Below are positions 26,654-38,063 of a stretch of 64,000 nucleotides of DNA, piece after piece. Source of the stretch: CAVTQY01 sp963736975 (lineage in GTDB: Bacteria; Pseudomonadota; Alphaproteobacteria; Acetobacterales; Acetobacteraceae); NCBI GenBank assembly GCA_963736975.1, contig CAVTQY010000001.1, positions 1,550,001-1,614,000 on the forward strand. The letters are read 5' to 3'. Every line of letters starts with the position of its first letter. The first letter of the stretch is position 1. The notes below the pieces were generated by a model. It had not been told where the DNA came from. It did no database searches and saw only the letters and a list, made by a program, of their open reading frames with translations. A program made the translations under genes and the position numbers.

Positions 26654-28825
26654 ATGGATTACCTGAACCACGACGGGCTGCAGGTCGCGCAGGTTCTCTC
26701 GGTCTTCATCGAGAAGGAGGCGATCCCCGGCACCGGCATCGATCCCGCGAATTTCTGGGCCGGCTTCGCCGCGCTGGTACGCCGGCTCGCACCTCGCAAC
26801 AAGGCGTTACTTGAACGGCGCGATGCGCTGCAGGCCCGGATCGACGCCTGGCACCAGGAAAACCGCGCCAGGCCAATCGATGCCGTCCAGTACCAGGTGT
26901 TCCTGCGCGGCATTGGCTATCTTGAACCTGAGCCGCCGGATTTTGCCGTAAGCACCGAAAACGTAGATGCCGAGATCGCGCACATCGCCGGGCCGCAACT
27001 CGTTGTGCCTGTAACCAACGCGCGCTACGCGTTGAATGCCGCCAACGCGCGCTGGGGCAGTCTCTACGATGCCCTCTACGGCACCGATGCGATCCCAGAG
27101 GATGGCGGCGCGACCCGCGGTCCCGGATACAACAAACGGCGCGGCGAACGAGTGGTCGCGAAAGCGCGGGAGATCCTCGACCAGGCGGCGCCTCTCTCCC
27201 AAGGCAACCATGCCGACGCACGCCGTTATGCGCTCGAAGGCCAGCGCTTGCGGGTGGAGATGGCGAGCGGCACTGTCACCGGGCTCGTCGATGCCGGGCA
27301 GTTCGTCGGGTACAATGGCGATCCCGCCGCGCCCGCGTCCATACTGCTGCGGCACAACAACCTCCATATTGAACTCGTGATCGATCGCGCCCACCCGATC
27401 GGGCGCGACGATCCCGCCGGTGTCGCCGACGTGCTGCTGGAAGCGGCGATCACCACCATCCAGGACTGCGAGGACTCGATCGCCGCAGTCGATGCCGAGG
27501 ACAAGGTGATCGCCTACCGGAACTGGCTCGGTCTGATGCGGGGCACGCTCGAGGAAAGCTTCGAGAAGAACGGGCAGATGATAACCAGACGGCTCGCCGC
27601 CGATCGCGGGTACCGTGCAGCAGGCGGCGGCACCCTATCCTTGCCGGGCCGCAGCCTGATGCTGGTGCGCAATGTCGGGCACCACATGTACACGGATGCC
27701 GTGCGGTGCGATGGAGCCGATATCCCAGAGGGCATGCTGGATGCGGCGGTGACCTCGCTGATCGCGCTGCACGACTTGAAAGCTCTGGGGCGGTTCCGCA
27801 ACAGCCGCGCCGGATCGATCTACATCGTGAAGCCGAAGATGCACGGCGCCGATGAAGTTGCGCACACCGTCGCAATTTTCGCCGGCGTGGAGGACATGCT
27901 CGGGTTGGCTCGCAACACCATCAAAATGGGCATCATGGACGAGGAGCGGCGCACCTCGGTCAATCTGAAAGCCTGTATTCACGCGGCCAAAGACCGGGTC
28001 GTTTTTATCAATACCGGCTTCCTCGATCGTACCGGCGATGAGATCCATACCTCGATGGAAGCCGGCGCCATGATCCGCAAGAACGACATGAAGGGCACCG
28101 CGTGGATCAAGGCGTATGAGGACCAGAACGTCGATATCGGATTATCTTGCGGGCTACGCGGACGGGCGCAGATCGGCAAGGGCATGTGGGCCGCGCCGGA
28201 CCGGATGGCGGAAATGCTGGAGCAGAAGATCGGTCATCCGCGCGCGGGTGCCAACACCGCTTGGGTCCCCTCCCCTACCGCCGCGACGCTGCATGCGCTG
28301 CACTATCACGCGGTGGATGTGGCGGGCCGGCAGGCGGAGCTGGCCGGACGCAAACGGGCGCCGTTGGCGGACCTGCTGACGATTCCTTTGGCTGATCGCC
28401 CGAACTGGTCGCCGGAGGAGATCCAACAGGAGCTGGATAACAACTGTCAGGGCATTCTGGGTTACGTAGTTCGCTGGGTCGACCAGGGTGTTGGCTGCTC
28501 GAAAGTGCCGGATATTCATGATATCGGACTGATGGAGGATCGCGCCACGTTGCGCATTTCCTCCCAGCATGTTGCCAACTGGCTCCGCCACCGCATCACC
28601 ACCGACGCCCAGGTGATGGAGACACTGAAGCGGATGGCTGCGGTAGTGGACCGGCAGAATGCGGCCGATCCCAACTACCGACCGATGGCGCCGTCTTTCG
28701 ATGGCCCAGCCTTCAACGCCGCATGCGACCTGATTTTCAAGGGTCGAGCCCAGCCGAACGGCTACACCGAGTTCATCCTGCATGCACGGCGCCGGGAAGC
28801 GAAGGCAAGCTTCATTCGCGGCTAA
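26654..28825 (+). CDS. glcB: malate synthase G
   Basis: A 723-residue enzyme, full length for isoform G, which condenses glyoxylate with acetyl-CoA to give malate in the glyoxylate/glycolate pathway. Diagnostic blocks are present: TTIQDCEDSIAAVDAEDK with the metal-binding acid, GLMRGTLEESFEKNG, KMHGADEV, MGIMDEERRTSVNLKACI, and FINTGFLDRTGDEIHTSMEAG. The TIM-barrel core and C-terminal cap are intact. No isocitrate lyase or glycolate oxidase genes are adjacent. It is convergent with the CBS gene, six bases apart. Confidence 0.97.
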   Translation: MDYLNHDGLQVAQVLSVFIEKEAIPGTGIDPANFWAGFAALVRRLAPRNKALLERRDALQARIDAWHQENRARPIDAVQYQVFLRGIGYLEPEPPDFAVSTENVDAEIAHIAGPQLVVPVTNARYALNAANARWGSLYDALYGTDAIPEDGGATRGPGYNKRRGERVVAKAREILDQAAPLSQGNHADARRYALEGQRLRVEMASGTVTGLVDAGQFVGYNGDPAAPASILLRHNNLHIELVIDRAHPIGRDDPAGVADVLLEAAITTIQDCEDSIAAVDAEDKVIAYRNWLGLMRGTLEESFEKNGQMITRRLAADRGYRAAGGGTLSLPGRSLMLVRNVGHHMYTDAVRCDGADIPEGMLDAAVTSLIALHDLKALGRFRNSRAGSIYIVKPKMHGADEVAHTVAIFAGVEDMLGLARNTIKMGIMDEERRTSVNLKACIHAAKDRVVFINTGFLDRTGDEIHTSMEAGAMIRKNDMKGTAWIKAYEDQNVDIGLSCGLRGRAQIGKGMWAAPDRMAEMLEQKIGHPRAGANTAWVPSPTAATLHALHYHAVDVAGRQAELAGRKRAPLADLLTIPLADRPNWSPEEIQQELDNNCQGILGYVVRWVDQGVGCSKVPDIHDIGLMEDRATLRISSQHVANWLRHRITTDAQVMETLKRMAAVVDRQNAADPNYRPMAPSFDGPAFNAACDLIFKGRAQPNGYTEFILHARRREAKASFIRG

Positions 28826-28831
28826 GCAGGC

Positions 28832-29269
28832 TTATGCTCTCATCCGCGACAGTTCCAGGAGCACGTTCGCTTCCAGCTCTTTCTCATCGAGCCGGTGCTT
28901 GACGAGGTCGCCTATCGACACGATCCCCTTCAGCGCGCCCTCATCGATCACCGGCAGGTGGCGGATGCGGGAGATGGTCATCCGCGCAAGCACCGAATCA
29001 ATCCTGTCACTCGAGCGACAGGAGATGATCGGCGAACTCATGAACTCGTGCACTTCGCATTCGAGCGCGGCGGGGCCATGTCGCGCGATGGCATTCACAA
29101 GGTCCCGCTCGGAGAAGATGCCGACCAGTTTCAACCACCGGTCTTCAACCACCAGCGCGCCGATGCGATGAGTGGACAACCTCGCAACCGCGTCAGTCAG
29201 CCGGTCGATCGTTCGAATCCTGATCACGTCGTGGTGACCTTTGGCGTGCAGGACGTCGGAGACAAGCAT
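28832..29269 (-). CDS. CBS-domain protein
   Basis: A 145-residue cytosolic protein made almost entirely of two CBS domains (about residues 1-60 and 70-135). Characteristic segments are IGALVVEDRWLKLVGIFSERDLV and RHLPVIDEGALKGIVSIGDLV. Paired CBS domains bind adenine nucleotides or SAM and sense energy status; the partner here is unknown. ATG 29269 is favoured over an upstream TTG because AAGGAG is seven bases away. It is a single gene, convergent with glcB. Confidence 0.92.
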   Translation of the reverse strand: MLVSDVLHAKGHHDVIRIRTIDRLTDAVARLSTHRIGALVVEDRWLKLVGIFSERDLVNAIARHGPAALECEVHEFMSSPIISCRSSDRIDSVLARMTISRIRHLPVIDEGALKGIVSIGDLVKHRLDEKELEANVLLELSRMRA

Positions 29270-29331
29270 GCTCAATCTCCTTGAGGACAGTTGAACATCT
29301 ATATGGGATCACCGCGCCGCGTTGAATAGCA

Positions 29332-31161
29332 TCAGCTTAGCCGCGTGAAGCCGTCGGCGCTCCAGTCTTCACTGCCGACGCCGTGGTGCACGAAGAAGAG
29401 TCCATCCGGATCATATCTGGCCTTCACTGCGCGCAGCCGGGCATAATTCGTGCCCCAAAAGGACTGCTGCCAGCCGGCCTCGAAGAAATTGCTTTCGGAC
29501 AAATAGGACCCGGCTGCCGGCAGCTCTGCGCGTAACTCGTCCGCCGCCTTTCTGATGGAAATGGCGTTCCGGCGCGCGGTGGCGAGATCGGGTGGCTGAC
29601 CGAGCAGATCCCGGTACGCCCCAGGATCGCCGCCGGCAATGATCGCCAGCGCGAAGGCGGTGAGCACCGCCGGATTGGTGGCGGTGTCCCCGGCGGCCGC
29701 GAGGTTGTCCGCATTGGTACCGGCGAGCCCTTTGTTGAAGTGCAGCAACACGGTCCAATGGCGGGTGGCAGCGAACAAGGATTCAGCAAGGTGCTCCTGT
29801 TGATCGGGGTGCAACAATGAAGCAGGCAGCCACATGGACTGGTAGCCATGCACGAAGATGCCGAGCTCGGTGTTCTGTTCGGCGAACCACATATTGTCTT
29901 CCGGGGCGCCGGGTCGCTGATCGGAAAATCCTCGACCGGGCCGATTCTGCTTCATGTATGCGGGATTCCACCAGTCCCGCGCGGGCATGGCTCCAATGCG
30001 GAACGGCGAGACGATGGTGAACTCCTGCGGAGATGCGGCAATCCAATCGGTGAACGGGCGCCAGACGTCACCGGCCTGCTGCCGGTCCAGGCCCTGGAAG
30101 ACCAAGCCCACGACAAACCTGTTATCAGCGCCAAAGTTGACGCTTTCCCCCCAGTGCGGGTTCAGCAGGCTATCGCTGTAGAAGCTGATGAACTGTCGGA
30201 CGAGGCGATAGAATGCTGAATCGGATGCGGCTCTGACAACGAGGCCCACACCCCCGAACAGCGCCGGGAGCTCGCGGGTGCGGAGCGTCAACCGCGTGAC
30301 AACGCCGAGACTGCCGCCGCCTCCGCCCTTAAGTCCCCAGAACAGGTCGGGATTTGTGCAGGCATTGGCGATGCGTACCTGGCCGTCGGCGGTGACGACC
30401 TCGGCTTCCAGCAAACCGCCGGCAGCCGTGCCATAATTCTTCGAGAAACTGCCGAACCCGCCGCTCTGGACAAGTCCGGCGACACCGACGGTTGCGCATC
30501 CGCCACCCTGTACGTAGCGGCCGGCCTTGGTGGTGACGGCATTATAGACATGCATCCAGATTGCACCGGCTTCCACTGTGACTGCCGGTTGCGGGGACTG
30601 CTGCCCCGCACATCCTTGCGCGCGAAACGCATCATGCAGGACGATGCTGTTCATCGCCCGCGTCCAGATCAGCAGGGAGTCCGGTGCGTTGGACGTGCCC
30701 TGGTAGCTGTGGCCGCCACCCTTGACCACCAAGCGCAACCTGTTCTCGCGCGCGAAATTCACCGCGGCGACCACATCGGCGGTGGTGCGCGCTGCCACGG
30801 CGTAAGCGCTCGGCACGGACATCCAGGCATCCACCCAGCCTGCGGTTTGCGTCCCCGCGGGCTGGTCCCCGACATAGTACGGATTTTGCAGGTCGTTCAG
30901 CACGTCCTGACACGCCGCGCTGTCCGGTGCGTTGACGCACGCGCCGAGCAACGGCTGCACCTTGATCAGACGGCCGCCAACCTGCTGGTTCAGGGCCTCC
31001 CATTGAGCAGCACTTGGCCATGACGGGTCGGACGGGCGGACGCGCCGAGACGGGAGACGTGTGGAAGAGCCCGCTGCGACAGAATGATCCATTGGGAATG
31101 ATCCGAAGACAGGCAGCAGCGGCATCACCCCTGCGCGTTTCAGCAAGCTTCGTCGGTACAT
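29332..31161 (-). CDS. berberine-bridge-type FAD-linked oxidoreductase
   Basis: A 609-residue flavoprotein of the FAD-binding PCMH (BBE-like) family. The probable covalent FAD histidine is H151 in KGGGHSYQG, and C222 in GGGCATVGVAG sits where bicovalent members attach a second link (6-S-cysteinyl). The C-terminal BBE motif (YARLRAVKARYDPDGLFFVHHGVG region) is present. An RR-containing leader (MYRRSLLKRAGVMPLLPVFG) suggests export, probably by Tat. Family members oxidise sugars, alcohols or alkaloid-like compounds; the substrate is unknown. It lies downstream of glmS on the same strand with a 37-base gap. Confidence 0.9.
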   Translation of the reverse strand: MYRRSLLKRAGVMPLLPVFGSFPMDHSVAAGSSTRLPSRRVRPSDPSWPSAAQWEALNQQVGGRLIKVQPLLGACVNAPDSAACQDVLNDLQNPYYVGDQPAGTQTAGWVDAWMSVPSAYAVAARTTADVVAAVNFARENRLRLVVKGGGHSYQGTSNAPDSLLIWTRAMNSIVLHDAFRAQGCAGQQSPQPAVTVEAGAIWMHVYNAVTTKAGRYVQGGGCATVGVAGLVQSGGFGSFSKNYGTAAGGLLEAEVVTADGQVRIANACTNPDLFWGLKGGGGGSLGVVTRLTLRTRELPALFGGVGLVVRAASDSAFYRLVRQFISFYSDSLLNPHWGESVNFGADNRFVVGLVFQGLDRQQAGDVWRPFTDWIAASPQEFTIVSPFRIGAMPARDWWNPAYMKQNRPGRGFSDQRPGAPEDNMWFAEQNTELGIFVHGYQSMWLPASLLHPDQQEHLAESLFAATRHWTVLLHFNKGLAGTNADNLAAAGDTATNPAVLTAFALAIIAGGDPGAYRDLLGQPPDLATARRNAISIRKAADELRAELPAAGSYLSESNFFEAGWQQSFWGTNYARLRAVKARYDPDGLFFVHHGVGSEDWSADGFTRLS

Positions 31162-31198
31162 CCGAACTCCTCCGGTAGAGGAGATTGCTTCTCCGGCG

Positions 31199-33022
<1,824 letters not shown>

Positions 33023-33025
33023 GGG

Positions 33026-34345
33026 TCAGCGCCTTTTTGCTTGTTGTCGTTGCCGGAAAGCCGTCGCGTGGCCGGGCTTTTCCACCTGTCGCCCGCGCGC
33101 GATCGCCAGTGCATCGGGCGCTACGTCCTCGGTGATCACACTGCCGGCCGCGGTGATGGCGCGGTCGCCCACCCGCACCGGGGCCACCAGCGCCGTATCG
33201 GAGCCGATGAACGCCCGCGCGCCGATCGTCGTGCGATGCTTGGCGTAGCCATCGTAATTGCACGTGATGGTACCAGCACCAATATTCGCGCCTTCGCCCA
33301 CGTCGGCGTCGCCGAGATAGGTCAGGTGATTGGCTTTGGCCCCCGCCCCGAGCGTCGCCGCCTTCAGCTCCACGAAGTTGCCGATATGGGCGCGATCGCC
33401 GATCACCGTGCTGGGTCTGATCCGGACGAAGGGGCCGATGCGGCAGTCCTCGCCTATCGTGCAGCCTTCGAGACGGCTGAAAGCGAGGATTTCCGTGCCC
33501 CGCCCGATGCGCACGCCAGGGCCGAACACAATGTTGGGTTCCAAGGTCACGTCGGGCGCCAGCACGGTGTCGGCGCACAGAAACACCGAAGAAGGATCGA
33601 TCATGGTCACGCCGGCGTTCATGGCGGCGCTGCGTAGCCACCCCTGCACCACCGCCTCGGCCGCCGCCAACTCGGCGCGGGAGTTGATGCCGGCAAGCTC
33701 CTCGACGGGAGCTTCGACTGCGGCAACGGGACGCCCTTCCGCCCGGGCTAGTGCGACGGTGTCGGTAAGGTAATACTCGCCCTTGGCGTTGTCGGCCCGC
33801 ACGGCACGCAGCCAGCGCTGCATGTCCGCCGCCGCCGCGCAGAGCACGCCCGCATTGCACAGGCCCACAGCGCGTTCCGCCGGCGAGGCGTCGGTCCATT
33901 CGACGACGCGATCCACATGGCCGCCGGTGCCGATCACCCGACCGTACCGGCTCGGATCGGGCGGGTGCATGGCGAGCAGGACCAGTCCGGCATCGCCGGC
34001 CGCTCGGCGGGCGAGCAAGCGGCGCAGTGTCTCGGGGCGGATCAGCGGGCCGTCGCCGTACAGCACCGCGACATCGCCGCCGCCGAACCAGTCCGCCGCC
34101 TGTAACGCCGCATGTGCGGTGCCGAGCCGCTCGGCCTGCACCACGGCGCGGTGCGGGGCGGCGACTTTCGCCACCCCCTCCATCCCCGCGCCGATCACCA
34201 CGACGATACGGTCGAACACCGCCTCGCAGCTCGCCAGCAGATGCCGTAGCATCGGCCGCCCGGCGATTGGGTGCAGCACCTTGGGACGGCTGGAGTTCAT
34301 ACGGGTACCGTGGCCTGCGGCGAGGATTACGGCGGTTGCTGGCAT
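33026..34345 (-). CDS. glmU: bifunctional UDP-GlcNAc pyrophosphorylase/GlcN-1-P acetyltransferase
   Basis: A 439-residue two-domain enzyme completing UDP-GlcNAc synthesis. The N-terminal uridyltransferase begins AVILAAGHGTRMNSSRPKVL, and the left-handed beta-helix acetyltransferase follows (hexapeptides such as IGEDCRIGPFVRI, IGDRAHIGNFVELK, ANIGAGTITCNYDG). ATG 34345 is preceded by an AAGGAGAGG ribosome site; frames further upstream look non-coding. glmS follows immediately. The gene is divergent from gph across 91 bases. Confidence 0.97.
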   Translation of the reverse strand: MPATAVILAAGHGTRMNSSRPKVLHPIAGRPMLRHLLASCEAVFDRIVVVIGAGMEGVAKVAAPHRAVVQAERLGTAHAALQAADWFGGGDVAVLYGDGPLIRPETLRRLLARRAAGDAGLVLLAMHPPDPSRYGRVIGTGGHVDRVVEWTDASPAERAVGLCNAGVLCAAAADMQRWLRAVRADNAKGEYYLTDTVALARAEGRPVAAVEAPVEELAGINSRAELAAAEAVVQGWLRSAAMNAGVTMIDPSSVFLCADTVLAPDVTLEPNIVFGPGVRIGRGTEILAFSRLEGCTIGEDCRIGPFVRIRPSTVIGDRAHIGNFVELKAATLGAGAKANHLTYLGDADVGEGANIGAGTITCNYDGYAKHRTTIGARAFIGSDTALVAPVRVGDRAITAAGSVITEDVAPDALAIARGRQVEKPGHATAFRQRQQAKRR

Positions 34346-34436
34346 CACCTCTCCTTGGTTCCGACAGTACAGATTAAGGCATACCAAAATCGGCGCGTGT
34401 TGACACTCTTCACATTGCGTATCGGAGGTTAACACG

Positions 34437-35087
34437 GTGCCGACTCTGGTGCTGGATTTGGACGGAACGCTGGTCGATTCGGTGCCGGACCTGGCCGCGG
34501 CCCTGAATCGGCTGATGGATACAAGAGGCCTCGCCCGGTTTTCCGAGAGCGAGACGGCCCGGCTGGTGGGCGATGGTGTGCAGCGGCTGGTCGAGCGGGC
34601 TTTTGCGGCGCGCGGCCGCACCCCCGACGAACAGGCGATAGACGAATACGTGGCGGATTATGGGGCGCATTACGCCGTTGCGACGCGGCTTTACCCGGGG
34701 GTGGATTCGACGCTCCGCGCGATGCGGGAGTGCGGTTGGCGGTTCGCCGTGTGCACCAACAAGTTGGAGGAGCCCGCCAGGGATCTGCTGGACGTGCTCG
34801 GTCTCGGCGACCTGTTCGCGGCGATCGGGGGCGGCGACAGCTTTCCGGTCCGCAAGCCTGATCCGGCGCATGTCCGGGCAACGCTGTCGGCGGCTGGCGG
34901 CAGCCCGGACGCCGCCGTCATGGTGGGCGACCACGCCAACGACGTGGCGGCGGCGCATGGGGCCGGCCTGCCCTGCATTTTCGCCGCATGGGGTTATGGC
35001 ACGCCGGCTATGGCCGCTGGCGCGGACGCCGCGGCGCAAGATGCCTGCGAGATCCCTGAGCTCGCCGAACGGTTGTTGAAACGCTGA
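34437..35087 (+). CDS. gph: phosphoglycolate phosphatase (HAD family)
   Basis: A 216-residue HAD-superfamily phosphatase of the Gph type. Motif I is DLDGTLVDS with nucleophile D7 and acid/base D9, motif II VCTNK, and motifs III/IV KPDPAHV and MVGDHANDVAAA. It removes phosphate from 2-phosphoglycolate, formed by repair or oxygenation; other HAD substrates cannot be excluded. The start is GTG, supported by GGAGG eight bases upstream. Confidence 0.92.
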   Translation: MPTLVLDLDGTLVDSVPDLAAALNRLMDTRGLARFSESETARLVGDGVQRLVERAFAARGRTPDEQAIDEYVADYGAHYAVATRLYPGVDSTLRAMRECGWRFAVCTNKLEEPARDLLDVLGLGDLFAAIGGGDSFPVRKPDPAHVRATLSAAGGSPDAAVMVGDHANDVAAAHGAGLPCIFAAWGYGTPAMAAGADAAAQDACEIPELAERLLKR

Positions 35088-35153
35088 CCGGAGCTATCCG
35101 CGGTTTCTTCGCCCTGGTTTGATCGGTGCCAAGCCTGGCCGGGACCACGGCGC

Positions 35154-36227
35154 TTGACTGCCGTCGCGCACCCGACCGAGCATTCGCGGGTTTGGGGAAC
35201 GTCCGGGGTGCGCCAGCAGACAGCAAGGATCGGAGCCGAACCGGCGGCGCCGCGACCGTCGGCGGCCTCGCAGCTCGTGCTTGTACCATGGGCGGGCGTG
35301 CTGGCCGCGCTGGTCGCGGTGTGCATAGCGATCAGCCTGTTCTCGCCTTATTTCCTGACCGCATCGAACATCCTCGGCAATGTCGCGGTGTATTTCTCCT
35401 GGATCTGCATCGCCGGATTCGGGGAGGCGATCGTGATGATCGGCGGCGGGCTCGATCTGGCGGTGGGCTCGACGATGGGTTTCGCCGGCATGATCGCAAC
35501 GCTCGCGCTGACCGCAGGCGCGGGTACAGTGCTGGCTGTGCTGGCCGGCCTGGCGGCGGGTCTGGCGGTCGGGGCGTTGAATGCCTTCGCAATCACCCGC
35601 ATCCGACTCAATCCGTTCATCGCCACCCTGGGATCGCTGAGCGTCGTGCGTGGCCTGACCTACGGCATGGTGTCGGGCGCGGCCGTCACGCCGCCCGATA
35701 CCGCCGCCGGCCACGCGTTCTCCGCACTGGGCACCGCGACAGTCTGGCTGGTGCCGGTGCCCGTGCTGATCATGCTGGTAATCGGCGTGCTGCTGACCGT
35801 GCTGATGAACCAGACACCGTTCGGGCGGCACGTCTATGCGGTCGGCGGTAATGAGCCCGCGGCGCGCCTGCTCGGGCTGAAGGTGGAGCACGTCAAGGTC
35901 GCGATGTACCTGCTGTCCGGTCTGCTGGCCGCGCTGGGCGGAGTGCTGCTGGCGGCCAAGGCGGGCACCGCGCTGCCCGACGCGGCCACCGGCTATGAGC
36001 TGGAAGTGATCGCTGCAGTGATCATCGGCGGCACCAGCCTTTACGGCGGGCGCGGTACAATTCCCGGCGTGCTGGTCGGTGCGGCGTTGCTAGGCGTGAT
36101 CAACAACGGCATCGTCCTGCTGGGCCTGGCGGGGTACTGGCAGGAGCTGATCACCGGATTGGTGATCGGTGCGGCCGCCACGCTGGATGTGGTGCGTCAA
36201 CGGCTGGAGGCAGCGCGCGGCACCTGA
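35154..36227 (+). CDS. CUT2 sugar ABC transporter permease (second system)
   Basis: A 357-residue permease of the RbsC/FrcC class, with the hallmark GGGLDLAVGSTMGFAGMI, GALNAFAITRIRLNPFIATLG and a C-terminal GGTSLYGGRGTIPGVLVGAALLG block. The start is uncertain: the frame opens with a TTG at 35154, but GTG 35208 has GGGGA nine bases before it and may be the true start. It is followed 19 bases later by a binding protein and then an ATPase, giving a complete importer whose gene order differs from that of the 15-18 kb system. Confidence 0.92.
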   Translation: MTAVAHPTEHSRVWGTSGVRQQTARIGAEPAAPRPSAASQLVLVPWAGVLAALVAVCIAISLFSPYFLTASNILGNVAVYFSWICIAGFGEAIVMIGGGLDLAVGSTMGFAGMIATLALTAGAGTVLAVLAGLAAGLAVGALNAFAITRIRLNPFIATLGSLSVVRGLTYGMVSGAAVTPPDTAAGHAFSALGTATVWLVPVPVLIMLVIGVLLTVLMNQTPFGRHVYAVGGNEPAARLLGLKVEHVKVAMYLLSGLLAALGGVLLAAKAGTALPDAATGYELEVIAAVIIGGTSLYGGRGTIPGVLVGAALLGVINNGIVLLGLAGYWQELITGLVIGAAATLDVVRQRLEAARGT

Positions 36228-36246
36228 ACGAACAGGAGGAAACAGC

Positions 36247-37263
36247 ATGATCAAGGGCATCAGCCGGCGTGCGGTACTGGCGAGCGGGGCGGCACTGGCC
36301 GGCGGACTCGCCTGCCCCTTCGTCGCCCGGGGCGCCAAGCTGTCCATCGCGGTGATCCCGAAGGCGCTCGACAACCCGGTGTTCTATTACGCGCATTATG
36401 GCGCCAATCAGCGTGCGAAGGAACTGGGCGATGTCGATGTGATCTGGACCGCCTCATCCACCTCGGACGCCAACCAGGAAGCGCAGGTGCTGTCCGGGCT
36501 GGTGGCGCGGCATGTCGATGGCATGGCGGTGGATGCCAATGCGCCGCAGCCGCTGATCGCGCCGATCGCGCAGGCAGTGGCGCAGGGAATGAAAGTAATC
36601 ACCTGGGATTCGGATGTGCCCGACAGCAAACGCCTGTTGTTCTATGGCGTGGACAGCATCGCTATGGGCAAGGCGCTGGCTGAGCAGACCGTCAAGTTCA
36701 TGGGCAGCTCGGGGACCGTGATCCTGGTCAGCGGCGGGCCGGGAGCGACGAACCTGAATGCGCGGCTGAAGGGTGCCACGGACGCGCTTAAGGCTTATCC
36801 GGGCATCAAGACAATCGGACCGTTCTTCCATGACGACGACCTGGTGAAAGCGCAGCAACTCACCAACAACCTGCTGGTGTCGCATCCGGATGCCGGCGCG
36901 ATCCTGATGGTTGCGGGCGTGCCTTTCTTCGGTAAAATGAGCGCGCTGCCAGAGGTGATCAAGAACAAGGGCAAGGTGAAGATCATCACCACCGATGTGC
37001 TGGCGCCGGAGCTTCCGTTCGTGAAGGACGGCTACGTGCAGGCCCTGGTGGGCCAGGATTATTGGGGCTGGGGCTACCAGACCATCTCGATCCTGCACAA
37101 CCTGCTGGCCGACAAGAACTGCCATTACCCGGCGCTGGTGCCGCAGGCCATGCCGGTGGTCACGGCCGAGAATGTCGATGAATGGATTGCCAAGTGGAAG
37201 CAGGCGGAAACGCCGGCGGGTGCGGCCGAGGCGTTCAAGGAGCCGCCGCTCGGCTGCATGTAA
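36247..37263 (+). CDS. periplasmic sugar-binding protein (second CUT2 system)
   Basis: A 338-residue type-I periplasmic binding protein. A twin-arginine-like leader (ISRRAVLASGAALAGGL) ends near ARGA, suggesting Tat export, which is unusual for this class. The mature part shows the family pattern: SIAVIPKALDNPVFYYAHYG, then an ASSTSDANQEAQVL helix and GPGATNLNARLKG. AGGAGG lies before the ATG. The stop TAA shares its last base with the ATPase start codon, so the genes are translationally coupled. Confidence 0.92.
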   Translation: MIKGISRRAVLASGAALAGGLACPFVARGAKLSIAVIPKALDNPVFYYAHYGANQRAKELGDVDVIWTASSTSDANQEAQVLSGLVARHVDGMAVDANAPQPLIAPIAQAVAQGMKVITWDSDVPDSKRLLFYGVDSIAMGKALAEQTVKFMGSSGTVILVSGGPGATNLNARLKGATDALKAYPGIKTIGPFFHDDDLVKAQQLTNNLLVSHPDAGAILMVAGVPFFGKMSALPEVIKNKGKVKIITTDVLAPELPFVKDGYVQALVGQDYWGWGYQTISILHNLLADKNCHYPALVPQAMPVVTAENVDEWIAKWKQAETPAGAAEAFKEPPLGCM

Positions 37264-38024
37264 TGGCTTCGCCGATCCTGGAGCTCGACGGCATCGTCAA
37301 GCACTATGGCCCGGTACACGCCTTGGACGGTGTATCGTTTCGTCTGTATGAAGGCGAGATTGTCGGACTGGTCGGCGACAACGGCGCGGGTAAATCGACA
37401 CTGGTGAAGGTGATGTCGGGCGCGGTGCAGCCCGACGCCGGAATCATCCGCTTCGAGGGGCGCGAGGTGCGCATCACCTCGCCGCTGGAGGCCCGCGCTC
37501 TCGGGATCGAGACCGTGTATCAGGACCTCGCAATCGTCCCGCAAATGGACGTGGAAGCAAACCTGTTCCTCGGCCGCGAGATCACCGGACCCCGCTGGTG
37601 GAACCGGTGGCGGCTCGACAAGACGGCGATGCGGCGGGAAGCGACGGCGCATATCGCCTCATTGCAGGTGGGGCTGAAATCGGTGCGCCAGGCCGTCGGG
37701 CTGCTGTCCGGCGGGCAGCGGCAGAGCGTCGCCGTGGCGCGCGCCATCTCCTGGGGGCGCAAGGTCGTGATCATGGATGAGCCGACGGCGGCGCTTGGCG
37801 TGCGGGAGTCGCAAGGCGTGCTGGAGCTGATTCGGCGGGTGAAGGACCGCGGTATCGGGGTGGTGCTGATCAGCCACAATATCCCGCAGGTTTTCGAGGT
37901 GACCGACCGGATTTTCGTGCTGCGCCACGGCGGGCAGGTGGGCGATCTGCGGACACGCGATGCCGCCATGAACGATGTGCTCGGCCTGATCACCGGCGTG
38001 CATGTAACCGAAATGGTCGGGTAG
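37263..38024 (+). CDS. single-domain CUT2 sugar ABC ATPase (second system)
   Basis: A 253-residue ATPase with Walker A GDNGAGKST (38-46), signature LSGGQRQSVAVARA, and Walker B VVIMDEPTAALG. Like the ATPase at 16.4 kb it has one nucleotide-binding domain, FrcA-like. The start overlaps the binding-protein stop (TAATG). Its stop codon lies inside the first copy of a 16-base tandem repeat. Confidence 0.93.
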   Translation: MASPILELDGIVKHYGPVHALDGVSFRLYEGEIVGLVGDNGAGKSTLVKVMSGAVQPDAGIIRFEGREVRITSPLEARALGIETVYQDLAIVPQMDVEANLFLGREITGPRWWNRWRLDKTAMRREATAHIASLQVGLKSVRQAVGLLSGGQRQSVAVARAISWGRKVVIMDEPTAALGVRESQGVLELIRRVKDRGIGVVLISHNIPQVFEVTDRIFVLRHGGQVGDLRTRDAAMNDVLGLITGVHVTEMVG

Positions 38025-38053
38025 GACCTAATAAAGCGTAGGACCTAATAAAG
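38021..38053. repeat. 16-base tandem repeat spanning a stop codon
   Basis: GTAGGACCTAATAAAG occurs at 38021-38036 and again at 38038-38053, separated by one C. The first copy carries the TAG stop of the ATPase gene; the second ends at the Shine-Dalgarno of the next gene. It looks like a recent slip duplication that lengthened the intercistronic spacer. Confidence 0.85.
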
Positions 38054-38063
38054 GGAGGAGATC

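Noticed and set aside
29211..29220. GTTCGAATCC, resembling a tRNA T-arm
   Set aside because: It lies inside the CBS-domain gene, with no acceptor or anticodon stem around it.
34400..34428. TTGACA as a -35 box for gph
   Set aside because: No acceptable -10 hexamer 16-18 bases downstream; the Shine-Dalgarno occupies that place.
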